Shown here: piece by piece, positions 1-8,486 of the stretch | Layout of the letters: every line of letters begins with the position of its first letter | Position numbering within the stretch: the stretch's first letter is position 1 | Source of the DNA: SZUA-229 sp964531165 | Lineage (GTDB): Bacteria; Pseudomonadota; Gammaproteobacteria; SZUA-229 | Length of the DNA: 44,890 nucleotides | NCBI GenBank assembly: GCA_964531165.1 | Contig: CAZHEA010000024.1 | Span: 1-44,890 of the forward strand | Reading direction: 5' to 3' | Translations under genes and position numbers: made by a program | Notes under the pieces: model-generated | What the model was told of the DNA's origin: nothing | Seen by the model: the letters and a program-made list of their open reading frames with translations, nothing else | Databases searched by the model: none

Positions 1-1160
1 CCGGTAAGTACTTCCCTAAATTAGTTGGCGCAAAAGATTTAACTGAAGACGTTGTACAGGACTGGTACAGCTACTTCCACCAGTGTTCAGAATGTCGTCG
101 TTGCGCGGTTTTCTGCCCTTACGGTATCGATACTGCTGAAGTGACCATGGCTGCACGTGAAATCATGGCGCACATTGGTCGCGGTCAGAAATACGCAAAT
201 GAAATCATCGGCAAGGTATTCACCATTGGTAACAACCTTGGCCTACCAGAAAAAGCCTTAGCTAACGTACTTGAAGGTCTTGAAGAAGACGTTGAATACG
301 ATATCGAAGTGCAAGTTAAATTCCCACTTAATGTAAAAGGCGCTGATATTTTATTAGTGACGCCTTCAGCTGACTTCTTCGCCGAACCTCACATTGATGG
401 TTTGATTGGTTACGCAAAAGTATTCCATCAGACTAAGACTAGCTGGACATTAAGCTCGGTTGCATCGGAAGCCGGTAACTTTGGTTTATTCATCGGCTCT
501 TACGAAAACATGCAACGAATTTCGATGCGTGTTCGTGAAGCGGCACTGCAATTAGGTGTTAAGCGTATAGTTTACGGTGAATGTGGTCACGCATGGCGCG
601 TAGGTTACAGCTTCTTAAATACACTGGCTGGCCCATTTGATTTCTTAGATCAAAACTACCCGATTCCTCAGCACATCTGCGAGTTTACCTTAGATAAACT
701 TGAAAAAGGTGAGCTGACCATCGACAAGTCTCGTAATGATGACAAGACGCTTACCTTCCATGATTCATGCAACGTAGCGCGTGGTTCTGGTATGGGTACA
801 GAGCCAGGTGGTCAATTCACTATTCCTCGTGCCGTTATCAAAGCAGTTTGTAATAACTACGTCGATATGGAAAAAGACACTATCGGTGATGCAACCTTCT
901 GCTGTGGTGGCGGCGGCGGACTGTTAACAGACGATCTGATGGAGCTGCGCGTTAAAGGTATCTTGCCACGTGCAACGGCTTTAATTAACGCAAAAGAAGA
1001 ATATGGCGTAACCCACATGGCGGCAATATGCGCTATATGTAAGAGCCAGTTCACCAAGGTATTACCCTATTACGGGTTTACAATGGACCAGATTGTGAGT
1101 GTTCACCAGTTAGTAAGTGATGCAATTGTTCTTGAAGGTCAAGTTGACCCGGAAGACTAA
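1..1160 (+). CDS. dsrK: DsrK, HdrD-like iron-sulfur subunit of the DsrMKJOP complex (5' end outside window)
   Basis: The open frame runs in from the window edge; its first full codon is at base 3. About 385 C-terminal residues are visible. A ferredoxin-type cluster motif (CSECRRCAVFCP) lies at bases 84-119. Further on are two cysteine-rich CCG-type segments: CNVARGSG, and CCGGGGG followed by a CAICK pair. These are the CCG/HdrD signature for the non-cubane [4Fe-4S] centre of DsrK and heterodisulfide reductase. In the family, DsrK is the cytoplasmic catalytic subunit bound to membrane cytochrome DsrM and is thought to act on the DsrC trisulfide/disulfide. The identity is supported by the dsrL, J, O, P, N and R genes that follow. 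A GTG at 141 could be mistaken for a start, but the cluster motif upstream shows it is internal. The gap to dsrL (226 bp) is longer than usual for a dsr operon. Confidence 0.93.
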   Translation, partial: GKYFPKLVGAKDLTEDVVQDWYSYFHQCSECRRCAVFCPYGIDTAEVTMAAREIMAHIGRGQKYANEIIGKVFTIGNNLGLPEKALANVLEGLEEDVEYDIEVQVKFPLNVKGADILLVTPSADFFAEPHIDGLIGYAKVFHQTKTSWTLSSVASEAGNFGLFIGSYENMQRISMRVREAALQLGVKRIVYGECGHAWRVGYSFLNTLAGPFDFLDQNYPIPQHICEFTLDKLEKGELTIDKSRNDDKTLTFHDSCNVARGSGMGTEPGGQFTIPRAVIKAVCNNYVDMEKDTIGDATFCCGGGGGLLTDDLMELRVKGILPRATALINAKEEYGVTHMAAICAICKSQFTKVLPYYGFTMDQIVSVHQLVSDAIVLEGQVDPED

Positions 1161-1386
1161 TAACACAATTTATGATGGTGCTCCTTTAGGTGCACAAAGA
1201 AAATAACAGAATTTAACAAACGATTTTGTTGTTGCAGATTATTCGGTTAAGCGGAATGACTATTTTGAATAGGATATATTTACAAAAGTAAATACCCCTT
1301 TTTCAAAAGAGACATCCCCCCATAAAACCGTATGATGTGCCGCAACTTGATTTTTAACTATACGGTTCAGCATATAGGAGAACAGC

Positions 1387-3512
1387 ATGGCCACTTCCAA
1401 AGAAGACATGCAGACTAAAAACTTGACTTATCGCCGCTACAAAGAAGGCGACTCAGAATGGTCAAGCATGCACGATAAGATATTTTTAGAGGACACTTCT
1501 TATAAGTGCCCTACTTACGTGCACCGCACTCCACCTTGTCAGGGCAGCTGCCCTTCAGGTGAGGATATTCGCGGTTGGTTAGATATCGTTCGNNNNNNNN
1601 NNNNNNNNNNNNNNNNNNNNNNNNNNNNNNNNNNNNNNNNNNNNNNNNNNNNNNNNNNNNNNNNNNNNNNNNNNNNNNNNNNNNNNNNNNNNGTCAGGGC
1701 AGCTGCCCTTCAGGTGAGGATATTCGCGGTTGGTTAGATATCGTTCGCGGTATCGAAACTCCACCAGAAGGTATGACAAAAGAAGAGTATGCATTCCAGC
1801 GCTCTACTACAGCTAACCCTTTCCCTGCAATGATGGGTCGTGTTTGCCCCGCTCCTTGTCAGGACGGTTGTAACCGTAATGACGTTGATGACTTCGTTGG
1901 CATCAACTCAGTTGAACAATACATTGGTGACAGTGCTTTCGAAGGTAAATATAAGTTTGCTGGTTTACCTGACCTGGGTGATAAGAAAGTGGCTATCATC
2001 GGTGGTGGTGTTGCTGGCATGTCAGCTGCGTATCACCTACGTAAGTTTGGCATCGCTTCTACTATCTTTGATGATCACTCAGAACTGGGTGGCATGATGC
2101 GTTACGGTATCCCCGGCTATCGTACTCCACGTGATGTAATGAATCACGAATGCATGCGTATTCTCGACATGGGTGGCATCGAAACAAAATTAAATACACG
2201 CGTGGGTAAAGACGTTCCTGTTGCTGATCTTGAAAAAGATTACGATGCGGTATTATGGGCACTAGGCTGTAAGAATGGTCGTGGTCTGTTTATCGAAGAC
2301 TGGAAAGACATTCCTAACTGTGTAACCGCGGTTGACTTCCTTGAGCAGTTCAACAAAGGCGAAATGAAATACACAGGCAAAAAGATTGTATGTGTAGGTG
2401 GAGGGGACACCTCTATCGATGTTGTTTCAGTCTCTCGTCGTATCGGCACTTTAAAAGCCATGGGCGACGAAAAGCCTGAAGATTCAGCTGAAGGTCGTGT
2501 TAAGCACGGTGATATCGCTGAAGCAGATAAAGAGCCTTGCACCAATGTTACTTTAACTGCTTTGTTCAAGCAGGAAGAAATGACAGCTGCAGAGCACGAA
2601 GTTAATGATGCGCTGATCGAAGGCGTAACTATCATGAACGAAGTGATGCCGGTTGAAATCATTAAAGACGCTGATGGCCGTGCAACTGCACTAAAATTAG
2701 TCGACAGCAAATTCGAAAACAATGCACCTGTTGCAGTTGAAGGCGGCAAAGAATACATCGTTGAATGTGACCTTATCGTTTCTGCAATCGGTCAGTTTGG
2801 TGACCTTGAAGGCACAGAAGATATGGACAACGGTCGTTCATTAATCGACGCTGACAAGTTCTTCCAGGTTCCAGGTAAGCCGGGTCACTTTGTTGCAGGC
2901 GACATTGTACGTCCTCACCTGTTAACAACGGCGATTGGTCAGGGTTCTGTTGTTGCTGAAACCATCAAGCAGTTCATTGAGCAAAAAGAAGTTAAAAAGC
3001 GTCCTAAAGTTGACGTTCATCACTTCAATATTATGGACAAGCTGAATGAAGCTGATTTAGCACCGGCTGACTATGATTATAATTTATCAGCAGATGAGCA
3101 ACGTGGTACTGATAGTGCTGATTACGCTATTCATAACTACCAGGATCGCTCTGAAAAGGAAATCATTTCAACTGATAAAATGTTCCTGGGCCACTTCGAA
3201 GCAGAAGCACGTAACCTGCGCACCGAAGATGTTCCATCATCTGATGAAGTATTAGGCCACTTTGCTGAACGTATGAATGGTTTAGCTGAAGAAGGTGCTG
3301 TTGCTGAAGCCGGTCGTTGCATGAGCTGTGGCATGTGCTTCGAGTGTGATAACTGTGTTATCTTCTGCCCACAAAATGCAGTATTCCGTGTTAAGAAAGA
3401 CCAGAAAACAACCGGTCGTTATGTTGATACTGATTACTCTAAGTGCATCGGTTGTCACATCTGTGCTGACGTATGTCCGACCGGATACATTGACATGGGC
3501 ATGGGCGAATAA
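1387..3512 (+). CDS. dsrL: DsrL, FAD/NAD(P)-dependent iron-sulfur oxidoreductase (interrupted by an assembly gap)
   Basis: DsrL is a GltD-like flavoprotein working with DsrAB in sulfur oxidation. Start ATG 1387 has GGAG about 7 bases upstream. The N-terminal part carries a GltD-type cysteine segment (PPCQGSCPSGEDIRGWL, then CPAPCQDGC). A FAD-binding glycine motif (IIGGGVAGMSAAYHL) and an NAD(P)-binding motif (CVGGGDTSIDVVS) follow. The C-terminus has two [4Fe-4S] motifs: CMSCGMCFECDNCVIFCP and CIGCHICADVCP. A 100-N gap at 1593-1692 splits the frame. Bases 1538-1592 are repeated exactly at 1693-1747; collapsing this overlap removes 155 bp and restores one frame of about 656 residues, the normal DsrL length. 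So the break is an assembly artefact, not a pseudogene. A long hairpin begins at the stop codon. Confidence 0.93.
1593..1692. other. Scaffold gap (100 N) inside dsrL
   Basis: This is exactly 100 N. The 55 bases before the gap (1538-1592) and the 55 after it (1693-1747) are identical, as expected where two contigs sharing a 55-mer overlap were scaffolded but not merged. The true gap length is probably negative. Confidence 0.97.
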
Positions 3513-3627
3513 TAAGCCATTTCACCTCTGAGAGGCTTCAGGCCTTCGTTGGAAAATGATCACTTACACTTGTAAGCTCGCATTTTCCGCCATGACCTGA
3601 AACCTCTCAGAGGCAAACTGACTTATT
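3511..3627. repeat. Nested long inverted repeat directly after dsrL
   Basis: The outer arms are 3511-3542 and 3596-3627, with 27 of 32 bases pairing and a core of CCTCTGAGAGG against CCTCTCAGAGG. Inside are a second stem, GGAAAATG (3551-3558) with CATTTTCC (3581-3588), and a third, CTTACA (3563-3568) with TGTAAG (3571-3576). The left arm overlaps the dsrL stop codon. The transcript could form a hairpin of about 117 nt. It could be an mRNA processing or stability element, a terminator or attenuator, or a palindromic mini-element. No T-run follows, so a classical intrinsic terminator is less likely. Confidence 0.7.
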
Positions 3628-3684
3628 ATTACCAGTTTAAAAGTTTTAGAAATACCAGATTAAATTTAAATAATAATCAAACAT

Positions 3685-3713
3685 CGTCATTCCTGCGCAG
3701 GCAGGAATCCAGC
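3685..3713. repeat. REP-like palindromic repeat between dsrL and dsrJ
   Basis: It forms ATTCCTGC-GCAG-GCAGGAAT (stem 3689-3696 with 3701-3708), within the context CGTCATTCC...GGAATCCAG. This resembles a dispersed palindromic repeat common in proteobacterial intergenic regions. A related degenerate copy may exist at 8413-8436. Confidence 0.5.
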
Positions 3714-3822
3714 GACTTAAGTCTTACGAGTCGGACTATCAGCCAAACATGCTGAAACGAAGTTAGTTGTATTTAATCTAAAAATATAAACTCTCTAATT
3801 ATTTTAACTTTTGGAGTTACTA

Positions 3823-4326
3823 ATGCAGCAGTTTGAAAAACGCATGCATAATACTTTAATCACAATCGCGGGATTAGCCCTACTGGCTTTTTCCGCTTTT
3901 GCGTTTGCTTCACCGGAAGGTAAGCCGTCTTTTGCGCCTAAAGTTCCTCACCCCACTAATGGGACTACGGAATGTGTCGAGCCTGAAGATGATATGAAAA
4001 AAAATCACATGAACTACATCCTTCATCAGCGTGATGAAACGATGCATAATGGTATTCGTACAAAACAATACAGTCTTAAAGAGTGTATTAATTGCCATAT
4101 ACCTAAAGATTCAACTGCCCGCTTTGGTGATGACAAGCATTTTTGCAGTAGCTGTCATAACTTTGTTGGTGTCAGCATTGATTGTTTCCAGTGTCATATG
4201 GACCGTCCCATGGATAAAAAAGCCGGGGGGAGCAAACCTCTGGGTAAAAGCCCACATGGTGCAGATATTTCAAAGCCAGTTTCGACAGAGATTGCCAGCA
4301 CTTCTGAAAAAGGGAGCAAGCAATGA
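3823..4326 (+). CDS. dsrJ: DsrJ, periplasmic triheme cytochrome c
   Basis: This is a 167-residue protein starting at ATG 3823 with GGAG at 3813-3816; an upstream in-frame TTG at 3811 is less likely. An N-terminal hydrophobic segment (residues 11-29) acts as a signal peptide or anchor. Three CXXCH haem-binding motifs follow: CINCH, CSSCH and CFQCH. Cys51 in the ECVEP segment matches the region that supplies the unusual His/Cys-ligated haem described for Allochromatium DsrJ. DsrJ is the periplasmic part of DsrMKJOP. The stop overlaps the dsrO start (ATGA), so the two are translationally coupled. Confidence 0.93.
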   Translation: MQQFEKRMHNTLITIAGLALLAFSAFAFASPEGKPSFAPKVPHPTNGTTECVEPEDDMKKNHMNYILHQRDETMHNGIRTKQYSLKECINCHIPKDSTARFGDDKHFCSSCHNFVGVSIDCFQCHMDRPMDKKAGGSKPLGKSPHGADISKPVSTEIASTSEKGSKQ

Positions 4327-5066
4327 GTTGTAAAGATGTCAATGTTTCCCGCCGTAGCTTTGTAGGTCAAACTGCAACCGCTGCCGCGGCACTAACGATT
4401 GCTCCAGGTGTATTTTTGCACTCAGTTGCAGAAGCTAAACCAGCAGATCAGGCGGTTACCAGTGCCGTTCGCTGGGGCATGCTCATAGATACTGCAAAAT
4501 GCGCAAGTGGCTGTACGTCTTGTGTAACAGCCTGCCACACTGAAAACGGTATCGCATCTCACGATCGCCCGCGTACCGATCAGCAATGGATTCGCAAAGT
4601 CACTTTGCGTGACAAGCAAACCCAACACGAAATTTCATTACCGATGATGTGTCAGCACTGTGAGTCACCTCCGTGTGTTGATGTCTGCCCTACCGGCGCA
4701 TCATTTAAACGTGCTGATGGCATTGTACTGGTTGACCGTCATATCTGTATCGGTTGCCGTTACTGCATGATGGCCTGCCCGTATAAAGCCCGTTCATTTG
4801 CACACGAAACCGTTGATTTAACCGTTGATTATGTTCCCCGTGGTAAAGGCACTGTTGAAGCATGCACCCTGTGTGTACACCGCGTAGACGAAGGCGGAAC
4901 ACCAGCCTGTGTTGAAGCCTGTGCAGAGGCTGAACACGGCGCAATGATCTTCGGTGATATTAAAAATCCGAACAGCGAAATTTCTAAGCAATTAGTAGAA
5001 CATGGCGGCAAGCAGATACGTGCTGACCTTGGCCTGAATACAGGTGTTCGTTACCGCGGTATTTAA
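4323..5066 (+). CDS. dsrO: DsrO, periplasmic ferredoxin-like subunit with Tat signal
   Basis: This 247-residue protein has a twin-arginine leader (SRRSFVG at residues 9-15) followed by an Ala-rich hydrophobic stretch. The mature part has four cysteine groups typical of the HybA/NrfC/DsrO iron-sulfur family: CASGCTSCVTAC, CQHCESPPCVDVCP, CIGCRYCMMACP and CTLC...CVEAC. It transfers electrons between DsrJ and DsrP on the periplasmic face of the complex. It overlaps dsrJ by 4 bp. A 109-bp spacer with a perfect hairpin separates it from dsrP. Confidence 0.93.
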   Translation: MSCKDVNVSRRSFVGQTATAAAALTIAPGVFLHSVAEAKPADQAVTSAVRWGMLIDTAKCASGCTSCVTACHTENGIASHDRPRTDQQWIRKVTLRDKQTQHEISLPMMCQHCESPPCVDVCPTGASFKRADGIVLVDRHICIGCRYCMMACPYKARSFAHETVDLTVDYVPRGKGTVEACTLCVHRVDEGGTPACVEACAEAEHGAMIFGDIKNPNSEISKQLVEHGGKQIRADLGLNTGVRYRGI

Positions 5067-5076
5067 GTTATTGAAC

Positions 5077-5109
5077 ACAGCGCTACGAAATCGTATTTCG
5101 TAGCGCTGT
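5077..5109. other. Perfect 15-bp hairpin between dsrO and dsrP
   Basis: ACAGCGCTACGAAAT (5077-5091), loop CGT, then ATTTCGTAGCGCTGT (5095-5109). No T-run follows, so it is more likely an mRNA-processing or stability hairpin, or a protein-binding palindrome, than an intrinsic terminator. Confidence 0.6.
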
Positions 5110-5175
5110 AAACAAACTTAAAACAGATAAAAGTTATTTAATAAATTTACAAGTATTAGAGATTAGTTGAATACT

Positions 5176-6399
5176 ATGAAAAAAATACACTTAGAACAGA
5201 TTGAAGGTAATAGTACGCAATACATGGGCTTGATTGCTCTATTAGGGTTGTTCGTACTGGGTGCCATTGGCTCAATGCTTTATATGGAGCACGAGGGCCA
5301 CTGGGTTTCAGGCATGGATAACCAGATCGTCTGGGGCCTGCCCCACGTATTTGCGGTATTCCTGATTGTTGCCGCATCCGGCGCACTCAATGTAGCCTCT
5401 ATCTCTTCGGTTTTTCAGAAAAAAATATACAAGCCACTGGCACCCCTATCAACACTGGTTGCATTAGCGTTATTAACCGGTGGTTTAATGGTACTGGTTT
5501 TAGACCTGGGTCGTCCGGATCGTTTAATCGTGGCGATGACCTACTATAACTTCAAATCTATCTTTGCATGGAATATGATTTTATATAACGGCTTTTTCGT
5601 AATCGTTGGTGTCTACGCCTGGTTTATGCTCGATCGTACGATGAAAAAATACAGCCGTTACGCAGGTATTGCAGCCTTTGTATGGCGCTTAGCATTAACC
5701 ACAGGTACCGGTTCAATCTTTGGCTTTATCGTCGCTCGTTCAGGCTATGACATGGCGATGATGGCGCCAATGTTTGTGATCATGTCTTTCTCTTTCGGAC
5801 TGGCTATTTTCATTCTGGTATTACTGGCGTCTTACAATGGTACAAACCGCCCGTTAGGTGATGTGGTGGTTAACCGTTTACGCAGCCTGTTAGGTACATT
5901 TGTATTTGCAACTTTATACTTCCAGATTGTTTACCACCTGAGTAACCTGTATGCGACAGAGCACCATGGTTACGAAGCGTTTATCCTGCTGGGTGAGCAC
6001 GGTGGTTCAACTTACTCAAACATCTACTGGATTGGTCAGATCTTATTAGGAACATTAATTCCTATCGCAATGATTTATGCACCGGCTGTTAAAAACTGCC
6101 GCAAGACACTGGCAACCGCCTCTATTCTGGTTGTACTGGGCGGCATGGCGGCTATGTACACTGTCATCATTGCAGGTCAGGCCTATCCAATGGATATCTT
6201 CCCGGGTATGGAAGTGGTCAGCTCTACGTTCTTTGACGGCGCAACCACACAGTATTCTGCCAGCTTACCTGAAGTACTGTTAGGCTTAGGTGGTGTTGCG
6301 ATGTCATTAATTATGATTGCACTGGGGATTAAAGTTTTAGGCTTCCTACCTGCTTCTCTGGAAGATTCAGTAGCTGATCCGCATCATAAGGCTGAGTAA
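5176..6399 (+). CDS. dsrP: DsrP, NrfD-family integral membrane subunit
   Basis: The protein has about 407 residues from ATG 5176. An in-frame TTG at 5167, with AGAG at 5158-5161, is an alternative start. Most of the chain is hydrophobic, with many predicted membrane helices (for example near residues 20-40, 55-75, 95-115 and 135-155), as in NrfD/PsrC proteins that exchange electrons with quinones. DsrP pairs with DsrO and DsrJ in the DsrMKJOP transmembrane complex. It lies directly after dsrO and before dsrN. The helix count is estimated by eye. Confidence 0.9.
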   Translation: MKKIHLEQIEGNSTQYMGLIALLGLFVLGAIGSMLYMEHEGHWVSGMDNQIVWGLPHVFAVFLIVAASGALNVASISSVFQKKIYKPLAPLSTLVALALLTGGLMVLVLDLGRPDRLIVAMTYYNFKSIFAWNMILYNGFFVIVGVYAWFMLDRTMKKYSRYAGIAAFVWRLALTTGTGSIFGFIVARSGYDMAMMAPMFVIMSFSFGLAIFILVLLASYNGTNRPLGDVVVNRLRSLLGTFVFATLYFQIVYHLSNLYATEHHGYEAFILLGEHGGSTYSNIYWIGQILLGTLIPIAMIYAPAVKNCRKTLATASILVVLGGMAAMYTVIIAGQAYPMDIFPGMEVVSSTFFDGATTQYSASLPEVLLGLGGVAMSLIMIALGIKVLGFLPASLEDSVADPHHKAE

Positions 6400-6425
6400 G
6401 TTTTAAATAACGTTAAAGTCTTATG

Positions 6426-6457
6426 CAAACGGCTCGGGGGTGACTTCGAGCCGTTTG
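6426..6457. terminator. GC-rich hairpin downstream of dsrP
   Basis: CAAACGGCTCG (6426-6436), a 10-base loop, then CGAGCCGTTTG (6447-6457) form an 11-bp perfect stem 26 bp after the dsrP stop. Only a weak T-rich tail (TGGTTT) follows. It may act as a partial terminator or as a 3' stabiliser of the dsrKLJOP transcript. Confidence 0.45.
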
Positions 6458-6468
6458 TGGTTTAAGGC

Positions 6469-6652
6469 AAAAGCTGTTTTCCGCAAATGAACGCGAAAAA
6501 ACGCTAGTAAAAGCAGATTTTTTGTTTTGCTGCTGCGCAGCTTTAACAACTACAACCTGCGGAACCTCTGATAATTTATGCCTGAAATTGGCAAACTTGC
6601 GAAGCAAGTTAACCCTAAAAACATTTGCGTTTATTTGCGGTAAATAGCTTTT
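6469..6652. mobile_element. MITE-like 184-bp element with terminal inverted repeats between dsrP and dsrN
   Basis: The 26-bp ends at 6469-6494 and 6627-6652 are inverted repeats with 3 mismatches (shared parts AAAAGCT, CCGCAAAT and AACGC). No credible ORF lies between them. Size and structure fit a small non-autonomous palindromic element. The right end lies only 8 bp before the dsrN start, so the element would supply the dsrN upstream region. No target-site duplication was confirmed. Confidence 0.45.
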
Positions 6653-6660
6653 AAAAAATC

Positions 6661-8049
6661 ATGCCACACTTCTTAATCTCAGCTGCCCACAAATCCTCAG
6701 GTAAAACTACCCTGAGCATCGGCCTGTGCGCAGCATTGGCCGAAACCGGCAGTATCGTACAGCCATTTAAAAAAGGCCCGGACTATATTGACCCCATGTG
6801 GTTACGCAAAGCCGCCAGTCGCCCCTGTCATAATCTCGATTTTTACACCATGCAACAAAGTGAAATTATCGACACAGTTAGTCGTTATTCAAACAATGCT
6901 GACATTACGGTTATTGAAGGCAATAAAGGTTTATACGACGGTCTGGATTTGGACGGTAGTAACTCCAATGCCGCCCTCGCCTCACTGCTTAAAGCACCGG
7001 TTATTTTAGTACTGGATGCACGGGGCATGACCCGTGGTATTGCACCATTAATTTTAGGCTACCAGGGATTTGATAAAGAGATCAATATTGCCGGCGTGAT
7101 TTTAAATCAACTTGGCGGCTCTCGACATGAGCAGAAACTGCACGCTGTTATAGAACATTACACCGACGTAAAAGTCATCGGCTCGGTTTACAAAAATCCG
7201 GCATTATCAATTGATGAACGCCATCTCGGATTAATGCCTAGCAATGAAGATGACACCGCCGACGTAAAAATCAGGCAGATTCGTGACATCGTAAAGGACC
7301 AGGTTGATCTGGACTTACTGCGCAACATTGCAAATAATGCAGCCGCCTTACCTGAAGTCGAGACAAAAACACAGCAAAGTATTCAGATAACGACCCCGCT
7401 TAAAATCGGTATTGTTGAAAATGATGCATTCGGGTTTTATTACCCGGATGATCTGGATGCCATAAAAGCCACTGGTGCCGAACTCATCAGCATTGATACC
7501 ATTCGTGATAACGAGTTACCTGAAATTGACGGTCTATTTATCGGCGGTGGTTTCCCGGAAACCCGCATCCGTGAATTAGAAAGTAACACGCACATGCGCA
7601 ACCAGATAAAACAGGCTCTGGAAAACGGCCTGCCCTGCTATGCTGAATGCGGTGGCTTAATGTATCTGAGCCGTAATCTAAACTGGAAAGGTCAAAACGG
7701 TGAAATGGTTGGTTTCATCCCCGCCGACTGTGTTATGCATAAAGCACCACAGGGGCGTGGCTACATTCAACTTGAAGAAACCTCATTTCACCCCTGGGGT
7801 AACTTTAAACCCGCACCAGAAGCCATTATTGCTGGCCATGAGTTTCACTATTCAGCACTTGAAAATCTACAGTCAGATGTTAAATTTGCATACAGAGTAA
7901 AGCGTGGAGCCGGCATCAATGGTGAAGCTGACGGCATTGTCATAAAAAACACACTGGCAAGCTACGCACATTTACGCGACACAGCAGCCAACCACTGGGC
8001 GCAACGTTTTATTCAATTTGTGCAACAATGTAAACTCAATCGGAAATAG
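6661..8049 (+). CDS. dsrN: DsrN, cobyrinic acid a,c-diamide synthase-like glutamine amidotransferase
   Basis: This 462-residue protein is homologous to CbiA/CobB. The N-terminus has a P-loop-like motif (SSGKTTLSIGLC, about residues 12-23) and the C-terminal half is a class I glutamine amidotransferase domain with the nucleophile segment ECGGLMYL. In dsr operons this enzyme is thought to amidate sirohaem to the siroamide cofactor of DsrAB. A separate cobalamin role is possible by homology, but no cobalamin genes are nearby. No strong Shine-Dalgarno is seen; the upstream bases belong to a MITE-like element. dsrR follows 5 bp after the stop. Confidence 0.9.
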   Translation: MPHFLISAAHKSSGKTTLSIGLCAALAETGSIVQPFKKGPDYIDPMWLRKAASRPCHNLDFYTMQQSEIIDTVSRYSNNADITVIEGNKGLYDGLDLDGSNSNAALASLLKAPVILVLDARGMTRGIAPLILGYQGFDKEINIAGVILNQLGGSRHEQKLHAVIEHYTDVKVIGSVYKNPALSIDERHLGLMPSNEDDTADVKIRQIRDIVKDQVDLDLLRNIANNAAALPEVETKTQQSIQITTPLKIGIVENDAFGFYYPDDLDAIKATGAELISIDTIRDNELPEIDGLFIGGGFPETRIRELESNTHMRNQIKQALENGLPCYAECGGLMYLSRNLNWKGQNGEMVGFIPADCVMHKAPQGRGYIQLEETSFHPWGNFKPAPEAIIAGHEFHYSALENLQSDVKFAYRVKRGAGINGEADGIVIKNTLASYAHLRDTAANHWAQRFIQFVQQCKLNRK

Positions 8050-8054
8050 AAAAC

Positions 8055-8372
8055 ATGAACATGATTAAACTCACTCCCGCTGCGGCAAAGATGATTAAAC
8101 ATTCAGCCAAAGAAGGTAATTTAGACGGTCTGCCATTAAGACTGGCCTGCACCAGAATGCCCGATGGCAGCTTTCATTACGGTATGGGATTCGACGATGT
8201 TAAATCCGATGATATCACTCACACATCAGAAGGCATCGATTTAATCGTATCGATTACTGCCAATGAGTTTATGAATGGTATGACTATTGATTATGTAGAG
8301 CTGGAAGAAGGTAAAAGTGATTTTATTTTTATGAATCCGAATGACCCAAGTTACGTTAAGCCGACTGAGTGA
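8055..8372 (+). CDS. dsrR: DsrR, A-type scaffold-like protein lacking the cluster cysteines
   Basis: This 105-residue protein has the IscA/ErpA-like fold pattern (LTPAAAKMIK start, IDLIVS, FMNGMTIDYVE). It lacks the C-terminal CxC pair that A-type iron-sulfur carriers need; only one cysteine is present (LACTRMP). This matches DsrR, which in Allochromatium does not bind Fe-S and affects dsr expression post-transcriptionally. Tight spacing after dsrN supports the call. It is the last recognisable dsr gene here; dsrS was not seen. Confidence 0.87.
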   Translation: MNMIKLTPAAAKMIKHSAKEGNLDGLPLRLACTRMPDGSFHYGMGFDDVKSDDITHTSEGIDLIVSITANEFMNGMTIDYVELEEGKSDFIFMNPNDPSYVKPTE

Positions 8373-8412
8373 TATGTTTAAAACATTTACATTACCAGAC
8401 ATGCTTAATCCA

Positions 8413-8436
8413 TCATCCCTGCGAAGTCGGGTATGA
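8413..8436. repeat. Degenerate REP-like palindrome
   Basis: TCATCCC ... GGGTATGA form an imperfect palindrome in the dsrR-kinase spacer. Its TCAT/ATGA ends recall the repeat at 3685-3713. Evidence is weak. Confidence 0.3.
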
Positions 8437-8486
8437 CAACGTTTTATTCCTTTAAGTTTAAAATTTAAGAGTCAGTAACAATAAAT

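Noticed and set aside
141..1160. dsrK starting at GTG 141
   Set aside because: The frame continues upstream and contains the essential ferredoxin motif at 84-119, so the true start lies outside the window.
1538..1747. A real 55-bp direct repeat or insertion in dsrL
   Set aside because: The exact identity, the 100-N gap and restoration of frame after collapse all point to an assembly overlap.
2240..2758. 172-codon ORF on the minus strand inside dsrL
   Set aside because: It lies wholly antisense to clearly coding dsrL and has Ser/Thr-rich composition typical of shadow frames.
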